From Candidatus Brachythrix odensensis (GTDB taxonomy: Bacteria; Chloroflexota; Anaerolineae; J036; Brachytrichaceae): 64,000 nt of DNA. This document shows positions 35,506 through 44,220 of this stretch, piece by piece; position 1 is the first letter of the stretch; each line of letters begins with the position of its first letter. The position numbers and the translations under genes were made by a program. The notes under the pieces were generated by a model. That model saw only the letters and a list, made by a program, of their open reading frames with translations, made no database searches and was not told the origin of the DNA. The stretch covers positions 62,001-126,000 of the forward strand of contig JADKDT010000026.1 in the NCBI GenBank assembly GCA_016714465.1, in the 5' to 3' direction.

Positions 35506-38015
35506 GGAGTCAACTGGTCAACCCTTAGGGTTGACCAGTTGACCAAGGCCTCAAGCTCCTTGCGCGCGGCGGCTTCGGCGAAGGCGTCCTGGCTGTCCTG
35601 GGCGGCCTGCAGGGCGCTCCGGAACGCCGAGGCCGCGCGTTCGGGCCGGCCGCGCCCGCGCTCGACCATCCCCAGGACCATGGCCGCATACGGCTGCATC
35701 GCGGCCTCTTCCTGGCGGAGCGCCATCATCGCATAACGTTCAGCCTCATCCCAGCGGCCCAGCTTGCAGCAGGCCTCGCCAGCGTTCGAAGACAGCCCGG
35801 CGATGAGATAGGCGTGGCGGAGCGACTCGGCCAGCCCCAGCCCGTCGCGCGCCGCCGCCAGCGCGTCGTCGTAACGGCCGGCCTGGATGTGGCAGGCGGT
35901 CAGGTTGATCAGGTGATACAGCGGGGCGGAGACGTCGCCGGCCGCGCGGGCAAGCGCGATCGCTTCGTTCAGGTGCGCGGCGGACGCGTCGAGGTCGCCC
36001 AGCTTCCAGCACACCCGACCCAGGCTGCCGTGGGCGTGCCAGCGCGCCACAGCCCCAAAGGCCACGGTTTCGGCCAAGGCAAGGGCGGATGCATAACGTT
36101 CTCGGGCTTCCAAAAACCGCAGGGCATCCTCGTCGACCTCGCCCAGGAACTCGAGCGCCTTGATCTGGGCCAGAATCGCCTGTTCGCGGGCGGCCTGCGG
36201 GTCGCGCATGCGGTTGAGCGCGAGGTGGCCCATCCGGACGCGCAGGTCGACTTCGCGCGCGGCAGGCTGGCCCGCCAGGCCAGCGATCCCCTCGCGATAC
36301 GCCTGCACGGCCTGGTCGAGCCGGCCCTGCATTGCCAGGGCGTCGCCCATGAGCTGGCGCGCGCGCGGTGTGAGCGGGTGAGTGCGCGGCCATTTGGCCG
36401 CGCCGATCTCCCCTTCGACGGCCTCGCCATCGCCGGTCAGCATGCTCAGCTCGGCCCGAATCAGGGCCAGCGCGCGCCGATCGTCCTCGTCGGGAAGATC
36501 GGCATCCGACACCTCCGCGAACAACGCGGCGGCGGCCGGACCGCGGCCAAGGGCGCGCTCCTGGCGGAAGTGGTCAAGCCAGAGCCAGACCGCCGCGGCC
36601 GGCTGGCGGGCCTGGAGCAGGTGGTAGGCCGCCTCGGTGATCTCGCCGCGGGTCTCGCGCGCCTCGGCCGCAAACAGATACAGGGCCGGGCGCGCCTCGG
36701 CCGGGGCGCGCTGGCGGATGAAGGCCAGCGCGTATTCGGGCGCGAAAATTCCGCCCTGCCCATCATCGCGGATGAGTTCCAGCGGCGTGAGGCGCTCGCC
36801 CCGGGCGTTGGCGTCCGCCCAGGCATCCGCCGGCGCGGCCCCGCGAAACGTCGCGAGTTCACCCAAGAACTGGCGGTCGTCGGGGTCGAGGCGCTGCCAG
36901 ATCCGCCCGAGCAGGAGCTCGATCGAGGGCGCTTTGGCGAGCTGGGTGAGCAAGGTCGCGGGCGCATCGCCGGCCCGGCGCAGGGCCGCATACAGGCGAA
37001 GCAGGGCCGGGCTGCCGCGGGTGACCTCGAGGATGCGGCCGCGTTCCTCGGCGCTGGCCGGCGGCGCGCCGAGCGCGCGCAGGAGCGCGTCGATGTCGGC
37101 GTCCCCCAATCCGGTCAACACGAGGTGATGGCGCGCCTCGAGGGCGGGGCGCTGGCCGATGACCAGGAGCGGGGCCACGCCCTGCAGCTCTTCCATTAGG
37201 CGCAAGGCCTGGGCGTGGACGATTGTTTCGTCACGCAGCAGATCGGCCTCATCGATACACAGCAGCGGCGGCTGGGCGGCGAGCAGACTGAGGTCGTGCC
37301 GGAGCAGGCCGAGGGCGCGGACGGCCGGGGTAGCGCCGCCGTCGGCGACAAGCTGGCGCCAGGTGTTGGGCGCGTCCAGCCCGCGCAGAAAGTAACCGAG
37401 GGAGAAGATCAGGCTGGCGGCCTGATCATTGAGCCCAGGCCGGATGGTGTGCCAGAACACCCGCCGCAGCCCGCCCGGCCAGCCCGCCGCGACGGCCGAT
37501 GCCAGGGTGGTCTTGCCCAGCCCGCCCGCGCCGGTCAAACTGACTGATTCGCCCAGAGCGAGCGCGGCCAGGGCCTGGGCGGTTGTCGCGGCGCGGCCGA
37601 TCATCTCGACCCTGGAGGGCGATTCGGGACGCAGGGGCGGGGCAGCCTGGGTGTTGACCTGGCGGGCAAGGGCGTCAATGGCGGCCACCCGGTTGCGGTA
37701 GTAGGTGGCTTCGGACTTGTTCAGGCTGAGGGCGATCCCGGCGTTGTTGAGGGTGGGCTTGCGCTTGAAGAACGAGGCGTCGAGGATCTCGCGCGTCTCG
37801 GGGTTGAGCGTTGCCGCCGCGGACTGCAGCAGCCGGCGCAGGGCCTGCCCGCGCCCGACAGCGGTGAGGGCATCGCCCGCGTCGAGGGCGGCGCCCAGGA
37901 AATACGGCGCGGCGAGGGGCGAGCGCTCGCCCAGCCAGGCCGGGTCGGCGATGCGTTCGAGGGCCTGCTCGACTGCGCCGGCGAAGGCGTCCGCGGTCTT
38001 GCTGGCTTTGGGCAT
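35403..38015 (-). CDS. STAND-type ATPase with TPR repeats
   Basis: 870 residues from the ATG at 38015; a longer frame upstream only runs through repeats and antisense mutS2. An N-terminal region of about 125 residues includes a helix-turn-helix-like segment (NNAGIALSLNKSEATYYRNRVAAI). The NTPase follows with Walker A GAGGLGKTT (162-170), Walker B PPLLCIDEADLL and a sensor-like GQRP. The C-terminal half (about 480-840) is TPR helices. STAND proteins act as signal-triggered switches in regulation or defence. The frame runs through a hairpin into the antisense of the LLM gene, so the true stop may be near 35540. The mRNA is probably leaderless (TACAAT 7 nt upstream). Confidence 0.75.
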   Translation of the reverse strand: MPKASKTADAFAGAVEQALERIADPAWLGERSPLAAPYFLGAALDAGDALTAVGRGQALRRLLQSAAATLNPETREILDASFFKRKPTLNNAGIALSLNKSEATYYRNRVAAIDALARQVNTQAAPPLRPESPSRVEMIGRAATTAQALAALALGESVSLTGAGGLGKTTLASAVAAGWPGGLRRVFWHTIRPGLNDQAASLIFSLGYFLRGLDAPNTWRQLVADGGATPAVRALGLLRHDLSLLAAQPPLLCIDEADLLRDETIVHAQALRLMEELQGVAPLLVIGQRPALEARHHLVLTGLGDADIDALLRALGAPPASAEERGRILEVTRGSPALLRLYAALRRAGDAPATLLTQLAKAPSIELLLGRIWQRLDPDDRQFLGELATFRGAAPADAWADANARGERLTPLELIRDDGQGGIFAPEYALAFIRQRAPAEARPALYLFAAEARETRGEITEAAYHLLQARQPAAAVWLWLDHFRQERALGRGPAAAALFAEVSDADLPDEDDRRALALIRAELSMLTGDGEAVEGEIGAAKWPRTHPLTPRARQLMGDALAMQGRLDQAVQAYREGIAGLAGQPAAREVDLRVRMGHLALNRMRDPQAAREQAILAQIKALEFLGEVDEDALRFLEARERYASALALAETVAFGAVARWHAHGSLGRVCWKLGDLDASAAHLNEAIALARAAGDVSAPLYHLINLTACHIQAGRYDDALAAARDGLGLAESLRHAYLIAGLSSNAGEACCKLGRWDEAERYAMMALRQEEAAMQPYAAMVLGMVERGRGRPERAASAFRSALQAAQDSQDAFAEAAARKELEALVNWSTLRVDQLTPYTDGITNSASVSSPSTSPRVNHCNIASCAPASA
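35509..35543. terminator. Hairpin at the end of the LLM gene
   Basis: 16-bp perfect arms 35509-35524 and 35528-35543, between convergent genes. Confidence 0.6.
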
Positions 38016-38022
38016 TTCGGGA

Positions 38023-38028
38023 ATTGTA
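38023..38028 (-). promoter_or_regulatory. -10 box of the STAND gene
   Basis: TACAAT on the minus strand, 7 nt before the ATG at 38015. Confidence 0.5.
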
Positions 38029-38037
38029 CGTTCGAAG

Positions 38038-38211
38038 AGATCTATCCGCAGATTACGCAGATTCATTTTCTGTATTCGTCGGCGAGAATCTGCGTAATCG
38101 GCGGACAGATCCATCCGCGTCCGGCAAGAGTTCAACGGGCGCGCTGGCTTTGTCAGCAGATTGGTTCGGAAAAGGAATCTGCGCCAATCTGCGTGAATCT
38201 GCGGATAAGAC
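38038..38211. repeat. Two dispersed ATCTGCGTAATC-type repeats
   Basis: 38038-38112 and 38150-38211, each an imperfect palindrome of CAGATT/AATCTG units. They separate the divergent STAND and mutS2 promoters. Confidence 0.65.
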
Positions 38212-38230
38212 CAACTTGCCTTGCCCGTCG

Positions 38231-38236
38231 TACAAT
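38231..38236 (+). promoter_or_regulatory. -10 box of mutS2
   Basis: TACAAT, 7 nt before the GTG start at 38244; no Shine-Dalgarno sequence. Confidence 0.5.
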
Positions 38237-38243
38237 CAAACCC

Positions 38244-40625
38244 GTGAATCCCAAGCACTTGACGAAGCTCGAATTGCCGAAGATCCTGGACCGATTGGCC
38301 GCGCATTGCAGCTTCTCGGCCAGCGACGCGCTGGCCCGCGCCCTGGAGCCCTCGACCGAGCCGGGTGAGGTGAAACGCCGCCTGGCCGAGACCACCCAGG
38401 CCCGCCAGGCCCTCGAGGCCAACGACAACCTGGGCGTGGGCGGGGCGCGGGATGTGCGCCCGCAGGTGTCCCTGGCGGTCCGGGGTGGGGTGCTCGAGGC
38501 TGCCGACCTGCTCAACATCCGGGACACGCTCGAGGCCGGGCGGGTCGCCCAGCGCGCGCTGCTGCGCTATCAGGCCCTGTATCCGCAGCTCACCGCCATC
38601 ACCAACCTGATCGAACCGTGCGGCGAGCTCGTCGCCGAGATCCGGCGGGTCATCGACGACAACGGCGAGGTCCGCGACGACGCCTCGCCCGAGCTGGCCC
38701 GGGTCCGGCGCGAGGTGCGGGTGGTCCATGACCGCCTGGTGCGCAAGCTCCAAGCCATGGTTGGGGATGGATCGACGGCGCTGTATTTGCAGGACGCCAT
38801 CGTCACCCAGCGCGGCGGGCGGTATGTCATCCCGGTCAAGGCCGATTTCAAGGGCCGCATCCCGGGGGTGATTCATGACCAGAGCGCGAGCGGGCTCACC
38901 CTCTTTATCGAACCGCTGGCCACCCTCGAACTCAACAATGAGTGGCGCGAGCTGCAGTTGGCCGAAGTGCGCGAGGTCAATCGGGTGCTGATGGCGGTCT
39001 CGGCCCGGGTGGCTGAAGAAGCCGGCCCGATCACCCGGGTGGTGGAGGCCCTGGCTGACTTCGACCTGGCCCTGGCCAAGGCCAAATACGGCGAGTCCAC
39101 CCGCTCGGTTGCGGCGGCGGTGGTGAGCGGGGCGCAGGTTGCCCAGACGGTGCGCTTGACCCAGGCCCGCCATCCCTTGCTGAACCCCGAGACGGTGGTG
39201 CCGATCGACGTGGCCTTCGAGACGGCCCGGGTGCTGGTGATCACCGGCCCCAACACCGGCGGCAAAACGGTCGCGCTCAAGACCATCGGTCTGCTCTCGC
39301 TGATGACCCAGTGCGGGCTGCATGTGCCGGCCGATGCCGCGGCCCTGCCGGTCTTTGACGAGGTGTTCGCCGATATCGGCGATGAGCAGTCGATCGAGCA
39401 GAGCCTGTCGACCTTCAGCTCGCATCTGACAAATCTGACCTCGTTCCTGAACAAGGTCGACGCGCGCACGCTGGTGCTGCTGGACGAGTTAGGGGCCGGG
39501 ACGGACCCGATCGAGGGCGCGGCCCTGGCCCGCTCGATCCTGGAGCACCTGCTGGCGAGCAATGCGTTGTGCGTAGTCGCCACGCACTACCCCGAGCTCA
39601 AGGCCTGGGCGTATCTCACCGACGGGGCGGTCAACGCCAGCGTGGCCTTCGACTATGAAACACTTCGTCCGTTGTACATCCTGACGGTCGGGCTGCCCGG
39701 GCGCTCGAACGCCTTTGCCATCGCCCAGCGCCTGGGGATCGCTCAATCGATCCTCGATCGCGCGGCCGGCTACATCGACGGCAGTGACGCGCGGGCCGAG
39801 ACGCTCCTGGCTGAGATCGCCCACGAGCAGCGCCTGGCGGTCGAAGCCCGGGAGGCTGCCCGGCGCACCCAGCGCGAGGCCGAGGCCAACGCCGATCGCA
39901 TCCGGGCCCGCCTCTCGGCGATGGACGACGAGCGCAAGCAGGTGCTGGACGCGGCCCGCGACGAGGGCGTGCGCGAGACCGACGCGCTGCGGGCCGAGAT
40001 CCGGCGCCTGCGCGGGCGGGTGGTGGCGGCTGGCGGGTCGATCGACGAGATCAAGCGCCTGGAGCAGGAAGCGGAAGCCGCCCAGTCGGCGGCGATTCAG
40101 GCCGCGGCGGCTCGACGCGCCATGCCGGCAACGAGCGCAGCTGCCCCGACGACGGGCAATCAGCCCCGCCGCCCATTGCGGGCGGGTGATCCGGTCCGAG
40201 TAAAGACGCTCAACGCCAACGGGGTGATCAGCGCGATCTACGCCGACGACCTCGAGGTTCAAATCGGGGCGTTACGCACGCGGGTGAAGTTGAACGAGAT
40301 CGAGCGATTGAAGACGGCCGACAAGCCGCTGGAACAGATCGAGGAGGCCGCGCGCCCCGCCCCGCGGGCCGAGTCGGTTGGGATGGAACTCGATCTGCGC
40401 GGGCTGAACGGCGAGGAGGCCATGCCCAAGGTCGAGGACTACCTCGATCGCGCCGCGCGGGCCGGTCTGCCGTTTGTGCGGTTGATCCACGGCAAGGGCA
40501 CGGGCATGCTGCGCAAGGCCGTGCGCGCCGGGCTCAAAGGCAACCCCCTGATCAAGAGTATGGAGACGGGTCTGGATGGCGAGGGGGGCGACGGGGTAAC
40601 GGTGGTCAAGTTTAGGGCTGATTAG
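38244..40625 (+). CDS. mutS2: MutS2 endonuclease/ribosome-rescue ATPase
   Basis: 793 residues from GTG 38244, which starts VNPKHLTKLELPKIL as the family does. There is no mismatch-recognition domain. The MutS core and ATPase follow (Walker A TGPNTGGKT, Walker B VLLDELGAGTDP), then a coiled coil rich in Glu/Arg/Ala (about 520-630), a KOW-like segment and a C-terminal Smr nuclease domain (LDLRGLNGEEAM, HGKGTGMLRKAV). MutS2 is known to restrain recombination and to split collided ribosomes. Probably translated from a leaderless mRNA. Confidence 0.95.
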   Translation: MNPKHLTKLELPKILDRLAAHCSFSASDALARALEPSTEPGEVKRRLAETTQARQALEANDNLGVGGARDVRPQVSLAVRGGVLEAADLLNIRDTLEAGRVAQRALLRYQALYPQLTAITNLIEPCGELVAEIRRVIDDNGEVRDDASPELARVRREVRVVHDRLVRKLQAMVGDGSTALYLQDAIVTQRGGRYVIPVKADFKGRIPGVIHDQSASGLTLFIEPLATLELNNEWRELQLAEVREVNRVLMAVSARVAEEAGPITRVVEALADFDLALAKAKYGESTRSVAAAVVSGAQVAQTVRLTQARHPLLNPETVVPIDVAFETARVLVITGPNTGGKTVALKTIGLLSLMTQCGLHVPADAAALPVFDEVFADIGDEQSIEQSLSTFSSHLTNLTSFLNKVDARTLVLLDELGAGTDPIEGAALARSILEHLLASNALCVVATHYPELKAWAYLTDGAVNASVAFDYETLRPLYILTVGLPGRSNAFAIAQRLGIAQSILDRAAGYIDGSDARAETLLAEIAHEQRLAVEAREAARRTQREAEANADRIRARLSAMDDERKQVLDAARDEGVRETDALRAEIRRLRGRVVAAGGSIDEIKRLEQEAEAAQSAAIQAAAARRAMPATSAAAPTTGNQPRRPLRAGDPVRVKTLNANGVISAIYADDLEVQIGALRTRVKLNEIERLKTADKPLEQIEEAARPAPRAESVGMELDLRGLNGEEAMPKVEDYLDRAARAGLPFVRLIHGKGTGMLRKAVRAGLKGNPLIKSMETGLDGEGGDGVTVVKFRAD

Positions 40626-40844
40626 CTTCGGGTTTTCACCACAAAGGTCACTCATCAGTCCGTCCAGAGAAAAGTCATCGGCGCAAATCTGCGTAATCTG
40701 TGGATATATCCCGTGATGAGGTGGCTGCCTAGCTTGGCGCCGCACGGGCTTTCAGGGGTATTTGTCCACAGATTACGCAGATTTGCGCCGATTCTATTGA
40801 GTGGGCTGAGCAATCACCCACAAAGACACAAAAGCACAAAGGGC
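40626..40844. repeat. Dispersed repeats between mutS2 and the permease gene
   Basis: Two ATCTGCGTAATC-type elements (40674-40712 and, inverted, 40764-40797) and an ACAAAGACACAAAAGCACA tract. Nothing coding is seen. Confidence 0.6.
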
Positions 40845-40850
40845 TACAAT
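40845..40850 (+). promoter_or_regulatory. -10 box of the permease gene
   Basis: TACAAT, 8 nt before the ATG at 40859. Confidence 0.45.
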
Positions 40851-40858
40851 CGTTACAT

Positions 40859-42208
40859 ATGCAACCAACGCGATTGTTACGGGTTACGCTTTCGCTGGGC
40901 GCTGTGGCCCTGCTGATCTTTATTGTCATCAACGTGTGGCAATTTGGCCAAACGCTGGGACAGTTGCTCTCGACGCTCGCCGGCGCGTGGTTGCTCTCGC
41001 TGATCCTGCGTCCGATGATCTTCAGGCTGCGAACGGGTGTTGTGCCCAGCGCTGCGCTGATCTGGGCCCGCGGCCGGTTCGGTGACGCGACGGTCAAGCG
41101 GCTGGCGGGTCTGCGCCTGCCGTTCGGATTGGCCGTGGCCCTTGTCTATCTTTTGACCGTTGCGATCATCTTCGGCGGTTCGGTGGTCGCCATTGCCGCC
41201 ATTCTTCCGCAGGCGACCGCGCTGGTCAATCAGGCGCCTCAAATCGCGGCGGCCCTGCCCGATCAGATTTCGGCGTTGTGGGTTCCGTTCGCCCAGAGGG
41301 TTGGACTTGACGCCAACCTGATCACCCAGTTTGTTTCGGGCCAGGACTTTACGGCGCGGTTGGGGCAGGTTGCGGGGATTGTCGCCCAGCAGGCGGTGAG
41401 CATTGCGACCGCGACGGCCAATTTCATCGGCCAGGTCATATTGATCCTCATTCTGAGCTTGTATATCACCAACGAGGGCAAGCTGATCGAGCGCCAGTTT
41501 TTTGCGCTGTTGCCGGCATCCGGCCACAAGACGTTCGAAGCCGCCTTCAAGGCGGTTGGCGAATCGTTTGGCGGCTACCTGCGCAGCACGGTTGTGGTGA
41601 TGCTGATTGGGGGAGTGTCGACGGTCCTGATTTTCACGGTGCTGGGGTTGCCCTTTGGGGTGGCGGTCGGCGCGATCTTTGGGGTGTTGTCGATCATTCC
41701 CCTGGTCGGCGCTCCAGTCGGGGTGCTGATTGCGGTGGTGGTGGCCTTGTTTGTGAAGCCCGAGGTCGCGATATGGGTGGGCGTCACGACGCTGGTGTTC
41801 AACCAGATCGTGGCCTATTGGATCTCGCCGAAGCTGATGCAGGACACGGTCGGGGTGCCGGGGTTGGTGGGGCTGGTGGCGGTGGCGCTTGGGGTGCAAC
41901 TGATCGGATTCTGGGGCCTGATTTTCGGGGTGCCAGTGGCCGGGGCGGCCTATGCGCTGCTGTTCGATTTCTGGCTCCCCCGCCGGCGGGTGAAGCAGGG
42001 CCTGCCCGAGCGCGACCCGCAATTGGAAGAGGTGCTGGGGCGGAAACGAAAGGGCCCGCCGCTGGTCGCGCATGAGCCCCTGCCGGTTGGTACGGTGGGG
42101 CAGCCGACGCCAGGGCCGGAGGCGCCGCTGCCCCTCGCGCCCGCGCCTGAGCCGAGCGCGCCGGTCGGCCGGCCGACGCCCGGGCCGGAGGCGCCGCCCA
42201 TTGTCTGA
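40859..42208 (+). CDS. AI-2E family transporter (UPF0118)
   Basis: 449 residues, an integral membrane protein with about eight segments. It has an N-terminal pair, a periplasmic or cytoplasmic loop with SGQDFTARLGQVAGIV, then the conserved GES-x-G-G-Y-x-R (GESFGGYLRSTVVV), FGVLSIIPLVGAPVG and VAYWISPKLMQDTVGV-like motifs. Family members move small molecules, with autoinducer-2 and sodium/proton exchange both proposed. A Pro-rich cytoplasmic tail of about 60 residues is extra. Substrate unknown. Confidence 0.9.
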   Translation: MQPTRLLRVTLSLGAVALLIFIVINVWQFGQTLGQLLSTLAGAWLLSLILRPMIFRLRTGVVPSAALIWARGRFGDATVKRLAGLRLPFGLAVALVYLLTVAIIFGGSVVAIAAILPQATALVNQAPQIAAALPDQISALWVPFAQRVGLDANLITQFVSGQDFTARLGQVAGIVAQQAVSIATATANFIGQVILILILSLYITNEGKLIERQFFALLPASGHKTFEAAFKAVGESFGGYLRSTVVVMLIGGVSTVLIFTVLGLPFGVAVGAIFGVLSIIPLVGAPVGVLIAVVVALFVKPEVAIWVGVTTLVFNQIVAYWISPKLMQDTVGVPGLVGLVAVALGVQLIGFWGLIFGVPVAGAAYALLFDFWLPRRRVKQGLPERDPQLEEVLGRKRKGPPLVAHEPLPVGTVGQPTPGPEAPLPLAPAPEPSAPVGRPTPGPEAPPIV

Positions 42209-42230
42209 GGCGCGGATCACGGATGAAACG

Positions 42231-42400
42231 GATGACACGCACCCGTCTGAATCACGGAAAACACGGACGCTGCGGATGACACGCACCTGTCTGAATCACG
42301 GAAAACACGGACGCTGCGGATGACACGGAGACGCTTGCGTCGCAGTCGACGCGTTCTTCCGTGCATTCCGCAGCGTCCGTGTCGTCAGTGATCCGTAACA
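42231..42400. repeat. Tandem 44-bp repeat with inverted partner
   Basis: Two copies of ATGACACGCACC..CACGGAAAACACGGACGCTGCGG (42231 and 42275), then an inverted relative at 42350-42397 (CGCAGCGTCCGTGT). No gene in 42209-42430. Confidence 0.65.
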
Positions 42401-42430
42401 GGGCACTCAGCGAACGACAAGGTTGAGGGC

Positions 42431-42436
42431 TACAAT
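42431..42436 (+). promoter_or_regulatory. -10 box of the molybdopterin oxidoreductase gene
   Basis: TACAAT, 8 nt before the ATG at 42445. Confidence 0.45.
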
Positions 42437-42444
42437 TCCAAGCC

Positions 42445-43155
42445 ATGATCAACCCATTTGCCCGCAAAGACAAAGAGAACGCCGTGCGCAGCATGGGCCG
42501 GGTGCCGCCCGGCCAGTCCTTGACCGAGAAGTTTCCGGTCTTGCATTACGGGGACGTGCCGCGTTACGACATGACGAAATGGGATTTCCGGATCACGGGC
42601 GAGGTTGAGGAGCCGAAGCGTTACACCTGGGAGGAGTTCCTCAAACTCCCGATGCGCAAGATCACGATGGACATTCACTGCGTGACGCGCTGGAGCAAGT
42701 TCGACACGGAGTGGGAAGGGGTGTGGCTGCCCGACCTGATCCAGCAGGGGATCATCAAGCTCAAGCCGGCGGCCCGGCATGTGATCGAGCGCTGCGAGAA
42801 CGGGTTTACGACGAACCTGGACCTGGCCCATTTCATGAAGCCGACGACCTTGCTGGCGGTGCGCTACAACGGCGAGCCGCTGGATCCCGATCATGGGTAT
42901 CCCGTGCGGGTCGTGGTGGGGGCGCTGAAGGAAAACGCCCAGGATCCGGACACGCGCTATTTCTGGAAGGGCGGCAAGTGGGTGCGCGCGCTCGAGTTCA
43001 CCCAGACCGACCGCCCGGGGTTCTGGGAGCAGGCCGGCTATCACAACATCGCCCGGGTGTGGCCGGAAGAGAGATTTGAAGGGCAGTGGATGCAACTTGA
43101 CCCGGAAGATTCGCCGTCACGTCGGCCCACACGTCGCCCGCTTCGGTTCGTCTGA
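42445..43155 (+). CDS. Sulfite-oxidase-fold molybdopterin oxidoreductase, 3' end replaced by an insertion
   Basis: 236 residues in the present frame. It has the Mo-pterin domain of the SuoX/YedY fold with Cys79 in DIHCVTRWS as the probable Mo ligand, then EGVWLPDLI, RCENGFTTNLDL and HGYPVRVVV. There is no signal peptide or heme domain, so it is cytoplasmic. Conserved sequence ends at HNIARVWPEERFEGQW; the last 22 residues (MQLDPEDSPSRR...) are antisense to the recombinase and not family-like. A 15-bp copy of the boundary (TTTGAAGGGCAGTGG) followed by TAG occurs at 54031-54048, suggesting the original protein ended in RFEGQW. Confidence 0.88.
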   Translation: MINPFARKDKENAVRSMGRVPPGQSLTEKFPVLHYGDVPRYDMTKWDFRITGEVEEPKRYTWEEFLKLPMRKITMDIHCVTRWSKFDTEWEGVWLPDLIQQGIIKLKPAARHVIERCENGFTTNLDLAHFMKPTTLLAVRYNGEPLDPDHGYPVRVVVGALKENAQDPDTRYFWKGGKWVRALEFTQTDRPGFWEQAGYHNIARVWPEERFEGQWMQLDPEDSPSRRPTRRPLRFV

Positions 43156-43867
43156 GGCGGCATCGAATCCCCAGCCGATCGAGGACGTAGCGTTTGGCGT
43201 CATAGTCCGCGTTCGGGATGTATTCGCGGAGCTGGGCCGCGAGGGCGGTGGAATCCTGCAGCTGAGCAGGCGTGACGGCCGCTTGGGCGATCTGCCTTTC
43301 GAGGTCCGCCCGTTCAGTGGCGAGTGCGGTCAATCGCTCTTCGGCCCGCCTGACCTCTCCGCGTAGAGCATCAAGTTCTGTCCGGCCGGCATCGGCGTAT
43401 TGATTCACCCAAACCGGGATCCGTCGCTCGATTCTCTGAGTCTCGTTGATCACGGCAACCAGCCGATCGGGGGCCGGGGCCAAGTCATCCAGGGCCCGGG
43501 TGGCGAGTCGCTCCAAGGCCGTGGTGAGCGTCGCGGGCTCGGTCAGAAGGCCCGACAGCCAGTCCCAGATCTGGCCTTCGATGGCATCGGCGCGGGTGTT
43601 GGGTTCGTGGCAGTCTTGAAGGTGCCGTGGAAGGGATACTCCAGCGCAGTAGTAGTACTCGTAGCGGCCATTCTGTTTTTTCCGCCCGCACATCGCCCGC
43701 CCGCATACGCACCGCAGGTGACTCGCCATGAGATAGCGGCCCTTCGTCCTGTTGCGGCTCGCCATTTCGCGATTTCGGTTGCGGCGGACCTGGGCGGCCT
43801 GAAAGGTTACGTCGTCGATGATGCGCAGCTTTGGCTTCTCAACCTTAATGTCACCATAGGTCAACAA
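42998..43867 (-). pseudogene. Large serine recombinase, C-terminal half only
   Basis: Reads the end of the recombinase domain (KLRIIDDVTFQAAQ), the zinc beta-ribbon (LRCVCGRAMCGRKKQNGRYEYYYCAG with a later Cys), and the coiled-coil C-terminal domain. The catalytic N-terminal resolvase domain with its nucleophilic Ser is missing: the frame is cut at 43867, a few bases from the left end of the IS3 copy at 43871. The 3' end runs across the attL-like repeat into the oxidoreductase gene. It probably integrated the island and was then inactivated. Confidence 0.8.
43075..43089 (+). repeat. Left attachment-like direct repeat (attL candidate)
   Basis: TTTGAAGGGCAGTGG followed by ATGCAACTTGAC. The same 15 bp recur at 54031-54045, followed by TAGATGCAAGTGAC. 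Confidence 0.65.
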
Positions 43868-43942
43868 TCCTGGTACGTCCCCCCAAAACGGTGCCAGTTT
43901 CTGTGAGGGCTAAAGGCGCTACGATGGCGCCGGGAGACTCAC

Positions 43943-44220
43943 ATGAAGGGCAAGAAGCACAGTCCGGAACAAGTGATCGCGAAGCTGCGGCAGGCGGAGC
44001 GGGACCTGGCTGACGGGTTCTCGGTCGGCCAAGTGTGCCAGAAGCTCGGTATCAGCGAGCAGACGTTCGCGCGCTGGCAGAGGCAGTATGGCGGGATGGA
44101 AGTGGCTGAGGCGAAGCGGCTGCGGGATTTGAGGCGGAGAACAGCCTGTTGCAGCGGCTGGTGGCGGGCCTGTCGCTGAACGTGCAGGTGCTGCAGGACG
44201 TGGTGAAAAAAACGTCGTAG
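43943..44220 (+). CDS. IS3-family orfA (helix-turn-helix), one-base deletion
   Basis: Begins MKGKKHSPEQVIAKLRQAE, an HTH_Tnp_1 domain with KLGISEQTFARWQRQYGGM as the recognition part. The frame slips near 44130; adding one G gives LEAENSLLQRLVAGLSLNVQ, the expected leucine zipper, ending VVKKTS at TAG 44218-44220. The protein binds the element ends and helps regulate transposition. It overlaps orfB through an A7 run. Confidence 0.8.
44206..44212 (+). promoter_or_regulatory. A7 slippery site for -1 frameshifting
   Basis: AAAAAAAC in GTG AAA AAA ACG. A -1 slip enters the orfB frame at AAC GTC GTA, as used by IS3-family elements to make the OrfAB transposase. Confidence 0.65.

Noticed and set aside
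38016..39425. N-terminal extension of the STAND ATPase frame
   Set aside because: Runs through dispersed repeats and the antisense of mutS2; the ATG at 38015 has a -10 box at the right place.
42211..42323. Short coding frame after the permease
   Set aside because: It only translates the tandem 44-bp repeat.
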